A stretch of DNA of 64,000 bases, taken from Arabidopsis thaliana (Eukaryota; Streptophyta; Magnoliopsida; Brassicales; Brassicaceae). A program made the translations under genes and the position numbers. Position 1 is the first letter of the stretch. Each line of letters opens with the position of its first letter. Location of the stretch: positions 7,999,001-8,063,000 of the forward strand of contig NC_003075.7 of NCBI RefSeq assembly GCF_000001735.4, given 5' to 3'. Under the pieces are notes generated by a model, which was given only the letters and a program-made list of their open reading frames with translations, had not been told where the DNA came from and searched no databases. Shown piece by piece: positions 9,539 to 21,919 of this stretch.

Positions 9539-11694
9539 CCGTTGTTTGACATATTGAGCACAATCAGTTCTTTAAGTAAACCGATTGACTCGGGAATACG
9601 TCCTTCGAATCTGTTTCCGGAGACATCGATGGTTTTGTAAATCGTGAAAACACTCCCAACCAACTCTATTATCGATCCTTTGACCGTCATAGTCACTGAG
9701 TTATAATAGTTTCCTGAGTCACGTCCAGCATACCTACTCGGCATAATATCTACGATGTCTACGGCTGATGACATTGCACTCCAACCCGCAAAGAAATCTG
9801 ATCGAAGGACTCCATTGAAGCGGTTTTCCGAAATGTCAAAGATTCGCAGCTTGGGGAAGCTCAAAGAATCTCCAAGAGAAGATATTGGACCATGAAACTC
9901 GTTAGAACGAAGGACAAAAATCTGAAGTTTGGGCAACATTCTCAACCAGAATGGAAACTTGTCATTGATTATGTTGTCTTCCACGTTCAGAAACTCGAGA
10001 CGAGTGCAGTTGATCAAAGACTTGGGAAGTTCTCCTGATAACCGGTTGCGACCAACGTCAAGTGATCTCAAGTGATCACTGATAGATTCCTCTGGAAACT
10101 CACCGGATAAGTTGTTATTCCGAAGATGCAAAACCGAAAGAGTAGTATTAAACTTCTCGAAACACCGAGGAATGGAGCCGTTGAAGTTGTTGTTGGATAA
10201 AACAAGTGTATCAAGAGAAACCAATTTGCATATAGTCTTAGGAATCTCTCCCGAAAACCGATTATCAGAGCCTAAAAAGATCGTTGTCGAGTTTGGTAAC
10301 AAAGGAAACGGATCTTGGAATGTGTTTGAACTTATGTCAAGCATAAGTAATTCTCCACATCTTTGAATAACATCTGCTGGTCCTTCAAAGCCACTGAAAG
10401 AATTTTGAGAAATGTTAACATACTGCAACTCCGGTAGACTCCACAACCATTGTGGTACTTGGCCTCCAATTTTATTGGCAGAGATGTCTAAATAATACAA
10501 AGTGGTTTGGTTTTCTAGAAAATTGGGGAACTCAGGAATATTGCAAGATGATAAAATCAAGGTGCCCATGGGTGAGGGAAGACTTAGAGTTGAACTGATC
10601 TTCAAATTAATCCCGGAAAGATCCAAATAACCAAGTGACAAGAGAGGTGAGAATATACTTATGTCAACCATGCTTCTTGTATTAATATAAGAGAGGTCAA
10701 GGAACGTAAGTGACTTGAGATGCAAGAAAGTGTTGAAATCGACCATGCCTCTCTTTGTGTTCCATAAAGAGAGGTCAAGATAAAAGAGACCAACTAGTTT
10801 CGATATAGACTCCGGGATTGGCCCATTGAAATTGTTTTCTAGAAGGGACAAAACTCCAAGATTAGATGGTGAAGAGATATTACCAAAGTCAAGAGGACCG
10901 TTGAAGTCGTTTCTTCCCAAAACAAGAGAGGTCAATGAAGGTAGCATGAAGAGAGACGATGGGATAGATCCGGAAAATGAATTTCTATCAATCCCAAAAT
11001 ACACCAATTTAGAGAGGCTACTCATATTAGATGGGAGCATACCTCCGAACTGGTTAGAACCAAGGTCGATCAACGTAAGCTCGCTCAAATTGAGTAGCAT
11101 ACTAGGAAAGTTCCCACTGAGCTTGGCCGATCCAAGATGCAACTCTGTTAGCTTGTTTAAATGTCCCATCGAATCCGGTAGCTCCCCGGTGAAATCATTA
11201 ACAGAAAGATCAAGATTAGTGAGATAAGTAAGATTTCCAAGTGAAGAAGGAATCTTTCCAAAGAGATTACAATCACCAAGACTCAAAACCCTCAAATATT
11301 TGAGGCTGCCTATGGAATCCGGTAGAATACCCGAAAAATTATTCGAGCCAAGATCCAGATTATGAAGATGTTGTAGTCTAAACAAGCTACTATCATATCT
11401 CAAAGGACCATTAAGAAAACTGTTCATGAGGTCTAACTCTACCACCTTACCCGTTTTAGGATCACAAGAGATACCATCCCAAGAACAGCAATCGGTGTTG
11501 TTCCTCCACTTCTCTGTCTTCTTAACACCAACAATCCCATTGGAGTTGAACTCATGGACATAAAACTCGTTCTTAAACTCCAAAAGAGCATTCTTCTGGT
11601 CTTGACGACATAAGTGCTTAACATGAGAAGCCAAAACCAGTTTTGAATTAGAAAGGGACAAGATTAAACACAAGCTCCATATTGTCATCTTCAT
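9535..11694 (-). CDS. LRR protein, RLP lacking membrane anchor (719 aa)
   Basis: Intron-free. Starts MKMTIWSLCLILSLSNSKL (signal peptide), then the cap with DCCSWDGISCDP and a long LRR array including an island. It stops after [11 protein letters not shown], just where the paralogues continue [11 protein letters not shown] 28-base deletion relative to the paralogues shifts the frame, so the last LRRs, acidic stretch, membrane helix and tail are left in another frame (9131-9538). If translated, the product would be a secreted or apoplastic LRR protein. It could be a pseudogene or a soluble decoy; the long open frame otherwise looks well kept. Adjacent, same-strand paralogue of RLP47, probably by tandem duplication. 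Recalled as AT4G13820, whose annotated length is about this. Confidence 0.85.
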   Translation of the reverse strand: MKMTIWSLCLILSLSNSKLVLASHVKHLCRQDQKNALLEFKNEFYVHEFNSNGIVGVKKTEKWRNNTDCCSWDGISCDPKTGKVVELDLMNSFLNGPLRYDSSLFRLQHLHNLDLGSNNFSGILPDSIGSLKYLRVLSLGDCNLFGKIPSSLGNLTYLTNLDLSVNDFTGELPDSMGHLNKLTELHLGSAKLSGNFPSMLLNLSELTLIDLGSNQFGGMLPSNMSSLSKLVYFGIDRNSFSGSIPSSLFMLPSLTSLVLGRNDFNGPLDFGNISSPSNLGVLSLLENNFNGPIPESISKLVGLFYLDLSLWNTKRGMVDFNTFLHLKSLTFLDLSYINTRSMVDISIFSPLLSLGYLDLSGINLKISSTLSLPSPMGTLILSSCNIPEFPNFLENQTTLYYLDISANKIGGQVPQWLWSLPELQYVNISQNSFSGFEGPADVIQRCGELLMLDISSNTFQDPFPLLPNSTTIFLGSDNRFSGEIPKTICKLVSLDTLVLSNNNFNGSIPRCFEKFNTTLSVLHLRNNNLSGEFPEESISDHLRSLDVGRNRLSGELPKSLINCTRLEFLNVEDNIINDKFPFWLRMLPKLQIFVLRSNEFHGPISSLGDSLSFPKLRIFDISENRFNGVLRSDFFAGWSAMSSAVDIVDIMPSRYAGRDSGNYYNSVTMTVKGSIIELVGSVFTIYKTIDVSGNRFEGRIPESIGLLKELIVLNMSNNG

Positions 11695-12517
11695 CTGACC
11701 TCAACAATGCAATAAACTTTTTTTCTTTGATTTTTTTTTTCTCAGAAAGTGAAATGAATGATGTTCAATGTTTATAAGTGATGGCTCTAGTAATAGACCC
11801 AAAGACTGTCTTACATTTTGTGGAAAAAAGAAAAAGCTTGACTTAACAAGTCTCTTGTAAAAAAAATGGCGTCATCTTCCACAAAGATATATGAATTTCC
11901 AAATGAACGCTCCACAAAGTCAATTATGTCTCCTCTTGCATAAAAGTATTAACCCTAAAAATAATTCAATTACTTGCGGTGTGGGGTTACCGCAGTACAA
12001 AAAGTAGAGCGTGTGGGGTTACCTCAGCTGTGTGGTGAGTGCTACGCAATTGCGCAAACGCTCTTTAACGGGGCACGCTCGTGACTCGTGAGAGAGTCAG
12101 TCACACACCGTAAAAGTTACCGATAAACTCTCAAAAAGTCTTTTTTGGCTTTGCCAAATTTCTAAAATTCAATCAACATTTTCTTTCTTCTTTTCGTTTA
12201 CATTTTTGTATTAAAAAAAAAACTCTAATGGGCTCGTGGAGGTAGCTGAAGCCCAAAATATGGGATAAGGGCTATAAGGATTGTCGATCATATCTTCTTG
12301 CGCCGTCAAAAAGCTTCCAGTCGCAAACGATGACAACTTTCCATTAAACTAAAATGACATAAATACCCTTCAAAATCCACATATTACTCTCAACTGTTTC
12401 ATCTACCTCCCTCCCTCTCTCCCCATTCCCAAACTACACATTACACATTACCAATTCTCATATTAAAATCCACAAAACTCAAATCCCCAAAATAAACAAA
12501 CCCTAAAATTCAAAACA
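11695..12517. promoter_or_regulatory. Divergent intergenic region: LRR gene and J20 promoters
   Basis: About 820 bases between two divergent genes. A TTGACT core lies at 11838-11843 and reads AAGTCAAGCTTT in the LRR gene orientation, as in the RLP49 and RLP50 promoters. Two similar pieces around 11975 and 12010 share GTGTGGGGTTACC. The J20 side has a pyrimidine-rich leader (CTCCCTCCCTCTCTCC near 12408) and an AAACCCTAAA telo-box-like motif close to the start codon. Confidence 0.5.
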
Positions 12518-13577
12518 ATGAAATGTTACAAAAGCTCATCAATTCTCTCAACCAATCACCACCCATTCTTCTACAAACAACAACCAATCTCCTCTCTTCA
12601 ACCAACTTCAATCCCAACAACTATCTCTTACCCAACCCGAACCCGATTCTCCTCCACCCGGATCCAATCTCGATTAACCCACGACGATCCAGTAAAACAA
12701 TCGGAAGACTTATCCTTCTACGATCTTCTCGGCGTCACCGAATCAGTCACACTCCCAGAAATCAAACAAGCTTATAAACAACTAGCTCGAAAATATCACC
12801 CCGATGTTTCTCCTCCGGATCGTGTCGAAGAATACACAGATCGGTTTATTCGTGTTCAAGAAGCTTACGAAACTCTCTCCGATCCTCGCCGGAGAGTTTT
12901 ATATGACCGTGATTTGTCTATGGGGTTTTCTTTTTCTTTCTCCGGTCGACGCCAGAACCGTTACGATCAGGTAATTAATTATTAAATTTAATTTTTTTGC
13001 GATAACCGAAGTTTTTGTTAGGAGAGAAAAAATCAGCACCATTTGTTTGGGTTTATTATGGTTAAGAAAATTTAAGAGTTAGCAATAATTTTAGTGTATG
13101 TGTTATTGATAAATTTATCAAGTGATGTTGATGTTATTGATTTGGATATTTTTGGTTCATATGTGGACAAATAGTGTGTAGTATTATCCTCAAAAATTCT
13201 ATTTTTATTCTTTTTATTTTTCGAATTTCTAGATTTACTCGGTAGATTCAAGAACCTTTATGGTGTCGACAGAATTGACCTTATCTTTAACATGGTCCAA
13301 TAAATTGACCCATGTGTCGATTATTAGGTGACAAATTAGCAGTGGAATAGAGAATAATGAACTCATTGATCCTATTTGCTACAATCATGGGTCTTCTTAT
13401 AATTGATTTGGGTTTTGGTGATTGTTGTGATTGTAGGAAGTGGTGGAAGAGAAGAGTGAGTGGAAAGCAAAATGGCAAACTCAGCTCTCAGGGTTAAGGA
13501 GAAGAAGCAATCAGAAAGATAATAACACGATGTCTTGGGCTGCAAGAATGCGTCGTCAACAACAAGAATCTTCTTAA
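12518..13577 (+). CDS. J20: Chloroplast J-domain co-chaperone J20
   Basis: Two exons, 12518-12970 and 13437-13577, give 197 aa. The first 60 or so residues are rich in Ser/Thr/Pro and basic residues with few acids, like a chloroplast transit peptide. A J domain spans about 65-132: LSFYDLLGV, helix II QAYKQLARKYHPDV with the HPD triad at 94-96, and AYETLSDPRRRVLYD. The tail is Arg/Gln-rich. J20 delivers misfolded deoxyxylulose 5-phosphate synthase to plastid Hsp70 for refolding or Clp degradation, so it tunes isoprenoid supply (known for this gene). The donor reads GATCAG|GTAATT and the acceptor ATTGTAG|GAAGTG. Length matches AT4G13830 (also named DJC26). Confidence 0.93.
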
Positions 13578-15087
13578 CATACGACATCGAGTCTTTAGCC
13601 TTGTTATGTATAGTCTTTTAATTGTTTGTGTGTAATATAGAAAGCATAGCATCAATACCCCAGCAACTTTGTATATATGTAATGTATATACTCTTCTATG
13701 TGCTTATGCCAATCGGCGGAAGCACATTACTTTAGATAAATACCCTGATTACTAAATAAGCTTTCTTTGGTTGTGCGTTTTATGTTTTGTGTTTTACGTT
13801 TTGAGTGGAGAACGGGATTCTAGGTGTGGCAGCAACGTTTGTAATGGTTATTGAGTGATAATTCTGTTTAAATACGGCGGTTAAAAGCTTTTTTAAGTGG
13901 CTCTGGAGAAAGTGGTTAAAAGCGGCAGGAGATGGCAGTATAGCGGTTCAAAATTATATACGATTGGTAATATTTGTAGGCAATGTGGTGACTGATGATA
14001 ATAGGTATACAGTAATGAATATGAGCAAAAACTATTGAACAAAATGAAAATATGAATCACCTTAAACTAGAGGTAATTGTTGATAAACTTTTTAAGGGTT
14101 TCAATGGTGATCTTATTATATTTTAGGAAATATTTTAAAATATATGAAAATAACAAAAATCTAATCATATTAAAATAAACGGTTGTAAATGCTCTATTTT
14201 TATAACCGTCATGTTTCTTTTATTCACCACCACTTATTTTATCCGTCCGTTACAACTAATTATTTCATCCGTCCATCAGACTCTTAACCAACGAGGTAGC
14301 CTTAATATATGTAACTAATCAACTTTTAAAGATGATTGCTTCCAACAAATTGCTTAAGGATTTGACTTGTGACCTTGTTTAATCAATAAAGATTTTCTAG
14401 ATTTTGTGGAGAAGAGTATAAGAATAATGTGAAAAATTATGGTTAAAAATAGTGTTATGATTAAAATAGTGTTATAAACCAAACATTGAGTATAATATTT
14501 TACCATAAATAAAATTAACATAACCAAACCAAACTACACAAAACAGATAAACATTGTAAGCCAAAATTTTGAAATATATGAAAATTACATAACTCCAACC
14601 GTTTTAAAGTAAACGGTTACAAGCACTCTTTTCCATACGTTTCATAACCGTCTTGTGTCATCTACTCACATGTTCGCCACTCCAACTATCTATTTCATCC
14701 GTCCATCGGACTCATAACCAACAAGGTAGCTGAACATTCAATAACCTTAATTTATGTAACCAATCAAATTCTAAAAGTGATTGCTTTCAACCACACTTCT
14801 TCTAATCACTTTCTCCAACCACACTTCTTCATGGTACCTCCCTAAATGGTTTTACTCAAACTGACACCAATCAAACCACCATGACAGATACGAAAACAAA
14901 TACTTATATCAGTTATTTAATTTTACAACAACGTTACAAATTACAATCCAACAAAAACATAAACATACATAAAACCAACGGAAACTTTACTTTTTTTTTT
15001 TTTTTTTGCGAAACTTTACTTGTTTTAAAACGATAACATAACACTTCATCACTTCACGTTTACACTTATTATTTGCCGTTTGATTTC
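13578..15087. other. Convergent intergenic region between J20 and CER26
   Basis: The two genes converge here, so the ends hold their 3' untranslated regions. The middle, about 13860-14860, looks like a decayed non-autonomous DNA transposon with an internal duplication (separate entry). No coding exon was seen. Confidence 0.55.
13860..14860. mobile_element. Possible decayed non-autonomous DNA transposon
   Basis: The left part contains AAGTGGCTCTGGAGAAAGTG followed by GTTAAAAG; the right part, read in reverse, contains AAGTGTGGTTGGAGAAAGTG followed by ATTAGAAG. Both then run into a GATTGGT-containing stretch. These look like degenerate terminal inverted repeats of roughly 100 bases. Inside, about 14140-14355 and 14580-14790 are diverged direct copies of one another (shared TTATTTCATCCGTCCATC-like and AACCAACRAGGTAGC segments). 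There is no transposase frame. I could not define ends or a target duplication. MULE-like or hAT-like are both possible. Confidence 0.4.
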
Positions 15088-17326
15088 TCATGGCGCGATC
15101 AAACCAAACTTCTTAAATTCCAATTTTACCCTCTCCATCTCTTCCTCCGGCAACGTAACCGTCACAACCCTCTCCTCCGATTTCGCCGCCGCGTAAACAA
15201 CCACCAATCCCTCCTCCCCTATCCCCTCCACATTACAATAAACCGACTCCGGCGACTTCCCCATCACTTTCGCCTCATACAAATCCTCACCAGTCAGATC
15301 CAGAAACGTCAATTTCGCTCCATAAACAACAAAATCCAAATTCCCATCGCAACTCTCTCCGATCTCCTCAATTCCACATCTCTCATCCTTCGCTTCCCCC
15401 ATAGCTTTCACTAATTCCTCCACCGTCGCTTCCGCCACCGGAAAATCCACGCTCACTGAGCTGATCACCTGACTGTTTCGAATCGCATTAAGTTTCAGAT
15501 CGTTCGGATCTTTTTTAATGATCGTAACCGTTACAGGCTTTGGCTCTACCCTAACTTTAGCTATGCATTTCCATATGATTCCGGCGAGAATCTCGAACAC
15601 CGGAATCGAGTCATCTCCCTTCGCCGGAAAATGTGGTGATATCTGATCGGCGACTGAGAGATTGAAACAGTAATTCGCCAATTTCTTGTCGTTTGGAGTG
15701 ACCCAGAGATCTCCAACGGGTTCGACCCGTTTAATTGAAACCGGATCTTTAACCGTCGGGTTTGGGCTTTGGAACCTTCTCTCTCCTATAGAGGGTGTTG
15801 TTGGGGCATAAATCTTTTCTCCGGTAATGGCCTTAGCCCATAAGTTGAAGGCATAGAACAGAGAGAATGCGTCTCCTATTATATTGGCCCAGCTTAGGCC
15901 CAACCCTAATCCTCCGCATTTAAACCGGGTCATCTGCGGAAACAAATCCGATATTAAAAGCAGTTTTAAACAAATTTTGCAAACCGACAAAAACCCTTTC
16001 TAAGATTGCAATCCGAGTAATTGAAATTGATTAAACTGCCAAAATATATTAAAAATATATTTTCCAACTTGGTTTTTTTTAAGATAACTAAGAGATTATA
16101 GGCATATATATATATGCCGGTACATCACTCTGAAGCCGAAGATTAGAACATTTAGCATAGTTCCCTAGTGTCACCGTTTGAGATACTTTACTAGTTACTC
16201 TATTGAGTATTGACACATCACTTTTTTAACTTCCACATTTTATATTTTTTTCTTGTTTTTTTGGATCTGCATATTGGGATGTCACTGATCCATTTGGTAA
16301 GATATTTCAAACTTGGGTCCAACAAATCTGTCCCAATCTAGTTCGCAATACAACATTGAAAAGTCCGAATGTTTTATTAAATTTTGGTACACCTACTCAG
16401 AGGCAGTGTGTTTTCATGCAAGTTAATCGTACGAACAGGATCTTTCGTGTATTAAATTTTGATGTGACTGAACATGCATTAAATGTTTAATATGTTCTTT
16501 GTCTTTCTTGATTAGGGCATATGGTTCGAAAGACAAGTGAAACCCAATATAGATTTCTAACCTAGTTTAGCTAATAATTTGCCTTTTTTCCGACTCTATA
16601 AATCAGACCCCATCAACATGGTGTGTCCTTTTTTCTGTCAAATATATATTAAAGATTGAATAATTCTCTTTTTGGTACAGGGTTCAAGATTGAATAATGC
16701 ATACCAATACCATATCATGTATATATAACCATTTTTAGAACTTTTGTATATTCAAATTTGTCTCAGTACCAATATTAAATTTGTGTATGATATTTAGACA
16801 GTGAGCAATATTATGCATGTGTGAACTATATAAGGAATATAGCAAACTAAATTAAGAAGATAAAATTGGTGTAGTCAGATTATACCTGAACGTAGATCAA
16901 AGGAGAGAACGTCAATTCCGGTCCAATAGGATGATGATAAACCAGAAACTCATCAACTGACCGGTCCGGTTTACTGAGCCACTCCTCCACAGTGAGATTG
17001 CATTGACCTTCCACGAAACGTGTGCCGCAGTCGTTGCACTTGATGTACGGACGGCCCGAGTCTCTCCTTGAGAACCTGCCTGTGGTCCAAGCGATCTGGT
17101 CGAACAACATGAACATGGCCTCCTTCAGGTGTCTCACGGTTAAGTCACGTGCTGTCTCGGCTGAGTAAATGTATGCCGCCTTGAGGTAGTGGAGCTTCAT
17201 GGCTAGGTCTAAACCGGTTGGTTCGTGGGTCGTACCCGTCTCTGTCGGCCGGGTCGCACCTACGGTAGATAGCCGAATGCTGTGAACCGGACCCTGTCCC
17301 TGTCCCTGTTCTTGAGATCGACCCAT
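15088..17326 (-). CDS. CER26: BAHD-type acyltransferase-like wax protein CER26
   Basis: Two exons, 16886-17326 and 15088-15933, with a 952-base intron, give 428 aa. The start MGRSQEQGQGQG is the first ATG after a CT-rich leader. The fold follows BAHD acyltransferases: an N-terminal half with LKEAMFMLFDQIAWTTGRF and VYHHPIGPEL, then CGGLGLGLSWANIIGD. In active BAHD enzymes this last site is HxxxD; here the His position is Asn164 with Asp168 kept, and no DFGWG motif is seen near the C terminus. CER2-like proteins work at the endoplasmic reticulum with the condensing enzyme CER6 to extend fatty acids beyond C28 for cuticular wax, and CER2 does not need its HxxxD site (published for CER2). CER26 is reported to act on C30 and longer chains. 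Length matches AT4G13840. Confidence 0.92.
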
Positions 17327-17450
17327 GATGGCTCAGTGGAGTTAAACTGATTCTTTGAACTAACAAGTCGATCGATGTATGTAACACTTTAACAAAAAAA
17401 AAGCAAATTTAATAACATAAAATTATATGAACCTTTGCTTGGACATTTAT

Positions 17451-17470
17451 CTCTCTCTCTCTCTCTCTCT
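17451..17470. repeat. (CT)10 microsatellite in CER26 leader/promoter
   Basis: Perfect CT dinucleotide run of 20 bases, about 125 bases upstream of the CER26 start codon. On the transcribed strand it reads as GA repeats, common in plant core promoters and leaders. Confidence 0.8.
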
Positions 17471-20400
17471 GCTTTGTAGGTGATGAATGAAATGTGATGA
17501 GGCTCTTGTGTTAAATAGAGAAGATTGATGGTGTTAACTTGTTAATTATACGAGTAGGTGAAAGAGTTTTAATTAATAGCCTTTCTTTTTCCCCGATAAG
17601 GTCCATGACCAAAGGATCCAATTCATCGTTCAGATACTTTTAATATTTGTCACCTACTATTTTTTTATGTCTATTTCTGCATTTAAAATAGAAGTGCAAT
17701 ACAAAAAGAATAGAATCTATCAATATATAATTTACGTAAATTATACATTAATTAGTTTTCTGAATGGTTGATATACTGTATATTTATCTTGTGATTAACT
17801 TATACTTATATTTTGGATTTGATATTTTGGGATTAATAAATAGATCGTATTTTTACGTTTGATTAAAATCTTTTGTTTTTGTTGTATGTAGATGACGATG
17901 ATTAAGATGTCGTGTTAGTCGGTGATAGGATTGTCGTCCGGTAATCCGGTTAATGGTAACTATTTAAGAATATTAGATTCTGATTATGGTATTGGGAACG
18001 AGGATGATTCCATTGACCCTCCAACAAACTTTAACAAAAAAATCCTCCAATTAACAAAAATGTCGACATTGAAATGTGGAACAAACAATGACGTGGATGT
18101 CAAGTTAAAAGCAAACCAGACACGTTGGTTCTACGGGTCAAATTATTGTAAGAAAACTATTGTTCTAGGTTCAATATACGGTACTGATAGAGAATATATC
18201 TAGTTACCCTGTTCAAGTTAATTATTCCCCTACATTTACAAGTTTCAATTACGGATGACTATTTGTTGCCTGATTGATAGAACAAGTTCCAAAACAAAGT
18301 TTGCAAGACAACTCGGCCAAACAAGCCAGAAACATACACGAAAACAGAAAGCAAACAAAACAATTACACGTACGTATGACGGAAGATGGGTTCTCAAAAT
18401 AAAATTAAAAATAGTACTTGAACCAACATGTGATTTCATTCTCAAATCATTAACTACACTTTGAGCTATAATAAAAGTTATCTTGTTAGTAGATGGATAA
18501 TCAAGTTCAGTAAGCTAGCTAACTAATGTAGATTTACCCAATAATTAAACAAATATTTTCGAAGATTAGCTAAATTTTCTTAAACAATAGACGTTTGTAA
18601 TGATTTCATTTGTTTCTACTTCTAGTAAAAAGAGTGACACCTTTATATAATTTCAAGGACTAGAATATTGGTTGGCTGATAATCGCATTTAATGCATTTT
18701 CTATTCAATTCAACAGCAGATTTAAATTTTTGTAAATATATGAACCAATTCACAACTTCTTACAGCTATATTTATCCAAGAAAAACAGTTGATGGTCAAC
18801 TCTTATTTTACGTGGCAATGTGGCATGCAGTTGGAAAAGTTGGTTTTAATCATAATTCTTGATGAATTTTTCGTAAATCCTTTCTTTTTTTTTATGGAAG
18901 AAGAAAGTTTTAAACATAATTTTCAATAATAACTATAAACTTACGAGAGGAAAAGGTTGAACGTATTTTTATTGATGTACTTCTGAATGTACTGTCTTCT
19001 TAAGTAGATATATTCCAAATTAATATATTAGTATAGTATAATACTGATTTACTTCTTTTTTTCTTTTCCTAATTAGAGGGTTTGAATATAACTCTAAGGT
19101 ATAATTAAGTAGGGCTTGGTCTATGCATTTTACACTGAAACGAGAGTTATTAGTTGTATCTTGCGTGAAATGTGGTTGAATAAATAAAAGAGTTAAAAGA
19201 ACAGTTGAAATTTGGCAATATAATTACTTCAGTGAACATCTGCAGTGGGGCATTTGTCTCTGCCAATATTTTCGAGCACTGTTTATATCATTTATTCTCT
19301 GACTGTTTTTTCTTCTGTAAATTTATGAAATTCTTTTAATTGTATCATATTATCATCATGTCTATTAATTAAAACTCTAAAAACTGGCCACCGTAATTAA
19401 AAGCAAATCAGCCAGCCAAATCCTAACAATAGGCGCCAATCAAAGCCTTTTAAAGAAAATGCATGTAATTTTAAAACACGAAAAATACATAAACGTAAAA
19501 CTTACTTTGAAGTCTGAACGGATAAATTTGATCGATATATAAGATGACGCTTACTATATATGTTTTCGGATACGTGACACCACTTCGAAATAATTGGAGC
19601 TAAGTTACTCGATGAAAGATAATTGTTAATTTGTCCATGAGAGAACTTGTTCTAGATCATATGTCGATTGATGGATGGTGCATACTCCAAAGGCAGTAAG
19701 GCACTAAGGATTGATTGTTGAAAGTTATTCCAAGATAATGAATAAGCAAAGATGCCAACGGCGATCTTTCAAAAGTCACAGAGTTGTAATTATTTTCTAT
19801 GTAAATATTTTGGAGGAAACACGCATTTGGTGATCTTGGATGGTTGATGAAGATCCGGATTCAATTCAACTTGGACTCTTGGACGACCTTTGCATGAGTT
19901 TTTTTATCTGAAGTGAGCTTGCGGAAAACTCATATGGGGTCTACTTACCTCCAGATTAGTTATCGGGCTTGACACGGAAACTAGTACCATAGAAAATATA
20001 TATGCACTTAACATAACAGAAAAAAAAAAAAAAAAACATAACAAAACAACCATTGGTAAAGTATGTGATTTTAAGCTAAGGCAATAATTCAAATGTGTTA
20101 GTCATCTCAACTTATTATTTTATCCTATTCCTTAACTGAAAAAATAATAATCTTATATAGTATAGTACTTTTTCATAATCTATAATATTACATTGTTGTT
20201 GGTCTCTAGTAATTTATATTCGATAGACTATCCACACAAAAAAAAGAGTAGTTAATCATCTCAAACATTTTAATATGTTTTGTCGCCACTTTAAAATTTG
20301 ATTATTTCCATCAACATCAATATTTTCAATTGTACAAAATGAATCAGAGCTTTGATAATAATACTATTAGGATGGTTTATGAGATAAAACAGTATTGAAA

Positions 20401-21900
20401 TTTAAATTAGCAACGATAGAAAACGGACACAACAACAAATCATGAATTATTTTTCACAACAATTTATTTATTGCTACCGTAAGAAATTGTTTGAAGTAAA
20501 CCTCAGAATTAATCCATGACCAAACATCAAAAACCAAAATGTTAAAATTCAGAAATAGAAAGGATTGGTCGACTTTCACTATCTTTCTTCTTCTTCGCTT
20601 GTGTTACTTTGGGATGATCTTCCAGTATTCCATAAACACTTATTTATTTAAACGAATGAAAAATACCATTTTAGATTCTCCCAAGCAAACTAAACCAAAG
20701 CTATTACCAAACTAATTTAAACCAGAACAAACCAGCTATATATTCTCTAATAGAAACCCTATGCAGTTTCAAAGTTTTTTTTTTTTCCTTTTGTGTAGCT
20801 TTCATGTAGCAAGGTTAATGTTTACTAGTCATGAATTGAAATGAGTATTGAGAATAAAGAAATATATCAAGAAATAATTATATAGAAACTGAAAAGGATG
20901 TAACATATATATAAAGAGATGCCACATGAATTGAAATTGGTGGAACATTAATCTATAACCGTGAATAAGGTTGCTATATTCAAGACATTAAAAATCAATC
21001 AGGACCACTACACATGGATGTTAAGACGAACTTAAGAAGATTGTGACTATATTTGAGTTTTACATGAATATATACAACGATCCATCATTTTTTCAGAAGC
21101 AGTTAGCAAAAATGAAAATAAATTCATCACTAACTAGAAAAACAATAATGATATATATATAATTATTGCCACAAACATTTCGTAGACGATTTTAACTGTT
21201 AGAGGATGCATAATCTTTTTCTTCCTAACATGTTATTTCTATGTGAACACAAGTCTATAGGTTGGGAGAGTTGAGAAAATTTAAGTTTTTAGGTTTATCA
21301 AACAAAAAAACGATCAACTTATGATTTTGAGCAAACAATAACAAGTACGAAAGATTTTTGTTAGGAAGCAGATTGAAAACTTTTATTATCATGTTCAATA
21401 TTAAAATCATAAGGTAACCTATATGTTAAAAATAAAAATTTAGTCTTAGTGAATTATATCTCACTACTTATTACGAAATTCATAAAATGTAGTCTAGTTT
21501 TAGTGAATCATACAATTTTGTTTGTTTTTGTTTCTGAAAATTCATTTCTTTTCAATGAATGGCCCATCAACGACAATTATCCGTTTAACATGGATTTTGA
21601 AGCCCAGCAATCAATATGGGTTTCCAAGCCCAATACAAAAAGTCTTATTTTTAGCAATATAAATCAGATAAAATAGGGCGAGGAAAACTAAAATACCAAA
21701 TTGGATAAATCAGAAAAAAACTAGTTCCTCTACGCCGACTACATCGTACACTCAAAAAGATTGGTACCACAAGAACTGATTTACACAGACTCTGCTACGT
21801 GTACAACTATTTTACCCTTTAGTACACAGTAAAAATATACACGTACACACACCAGATTAAATTATTTAGCGAGAAAAAAAATCCTGAAAAGAAAATGAGA
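17471..21900. other. Gene-poor AT-rich intergenic region
   Basis: About 4.4 kb. The strongest open frame, 17922-18203 on the plus strand (93 codons), starts MIGLSSGNPVNG and ends TDREYI; it has no domain I know. Other frames are short and look random. AT-rich runs and a long A run near 20020-20036 are present. I see no transposon ends, no tRNA and no recognisable gene. Confidence 0.5.
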
Positions 21901-21919
21901 TATTTTTTAGTGAGCTTTG

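Noticed and set aside
10826-11227. 133-codon frame opposite the LRR gene
   Set aside because: LRR coding DNA regularly gives long antisense frames; similar shadows occur opposite every RLP here.
15934-15990. Upstream extension of the CER26 second exon (start MSVCKICLK)
   Set aside because: The acceptor CCGCAG lies at 15934-15935 and joining to exon 1 gives the expected 428 aa, so the extension is intron.
17922-18203. 93-codon plus-strand frame in the gene-poor region
   Set aside because: No recognisable domain, no splice partner and composition like its surroundings; reported only within the spacer entry.
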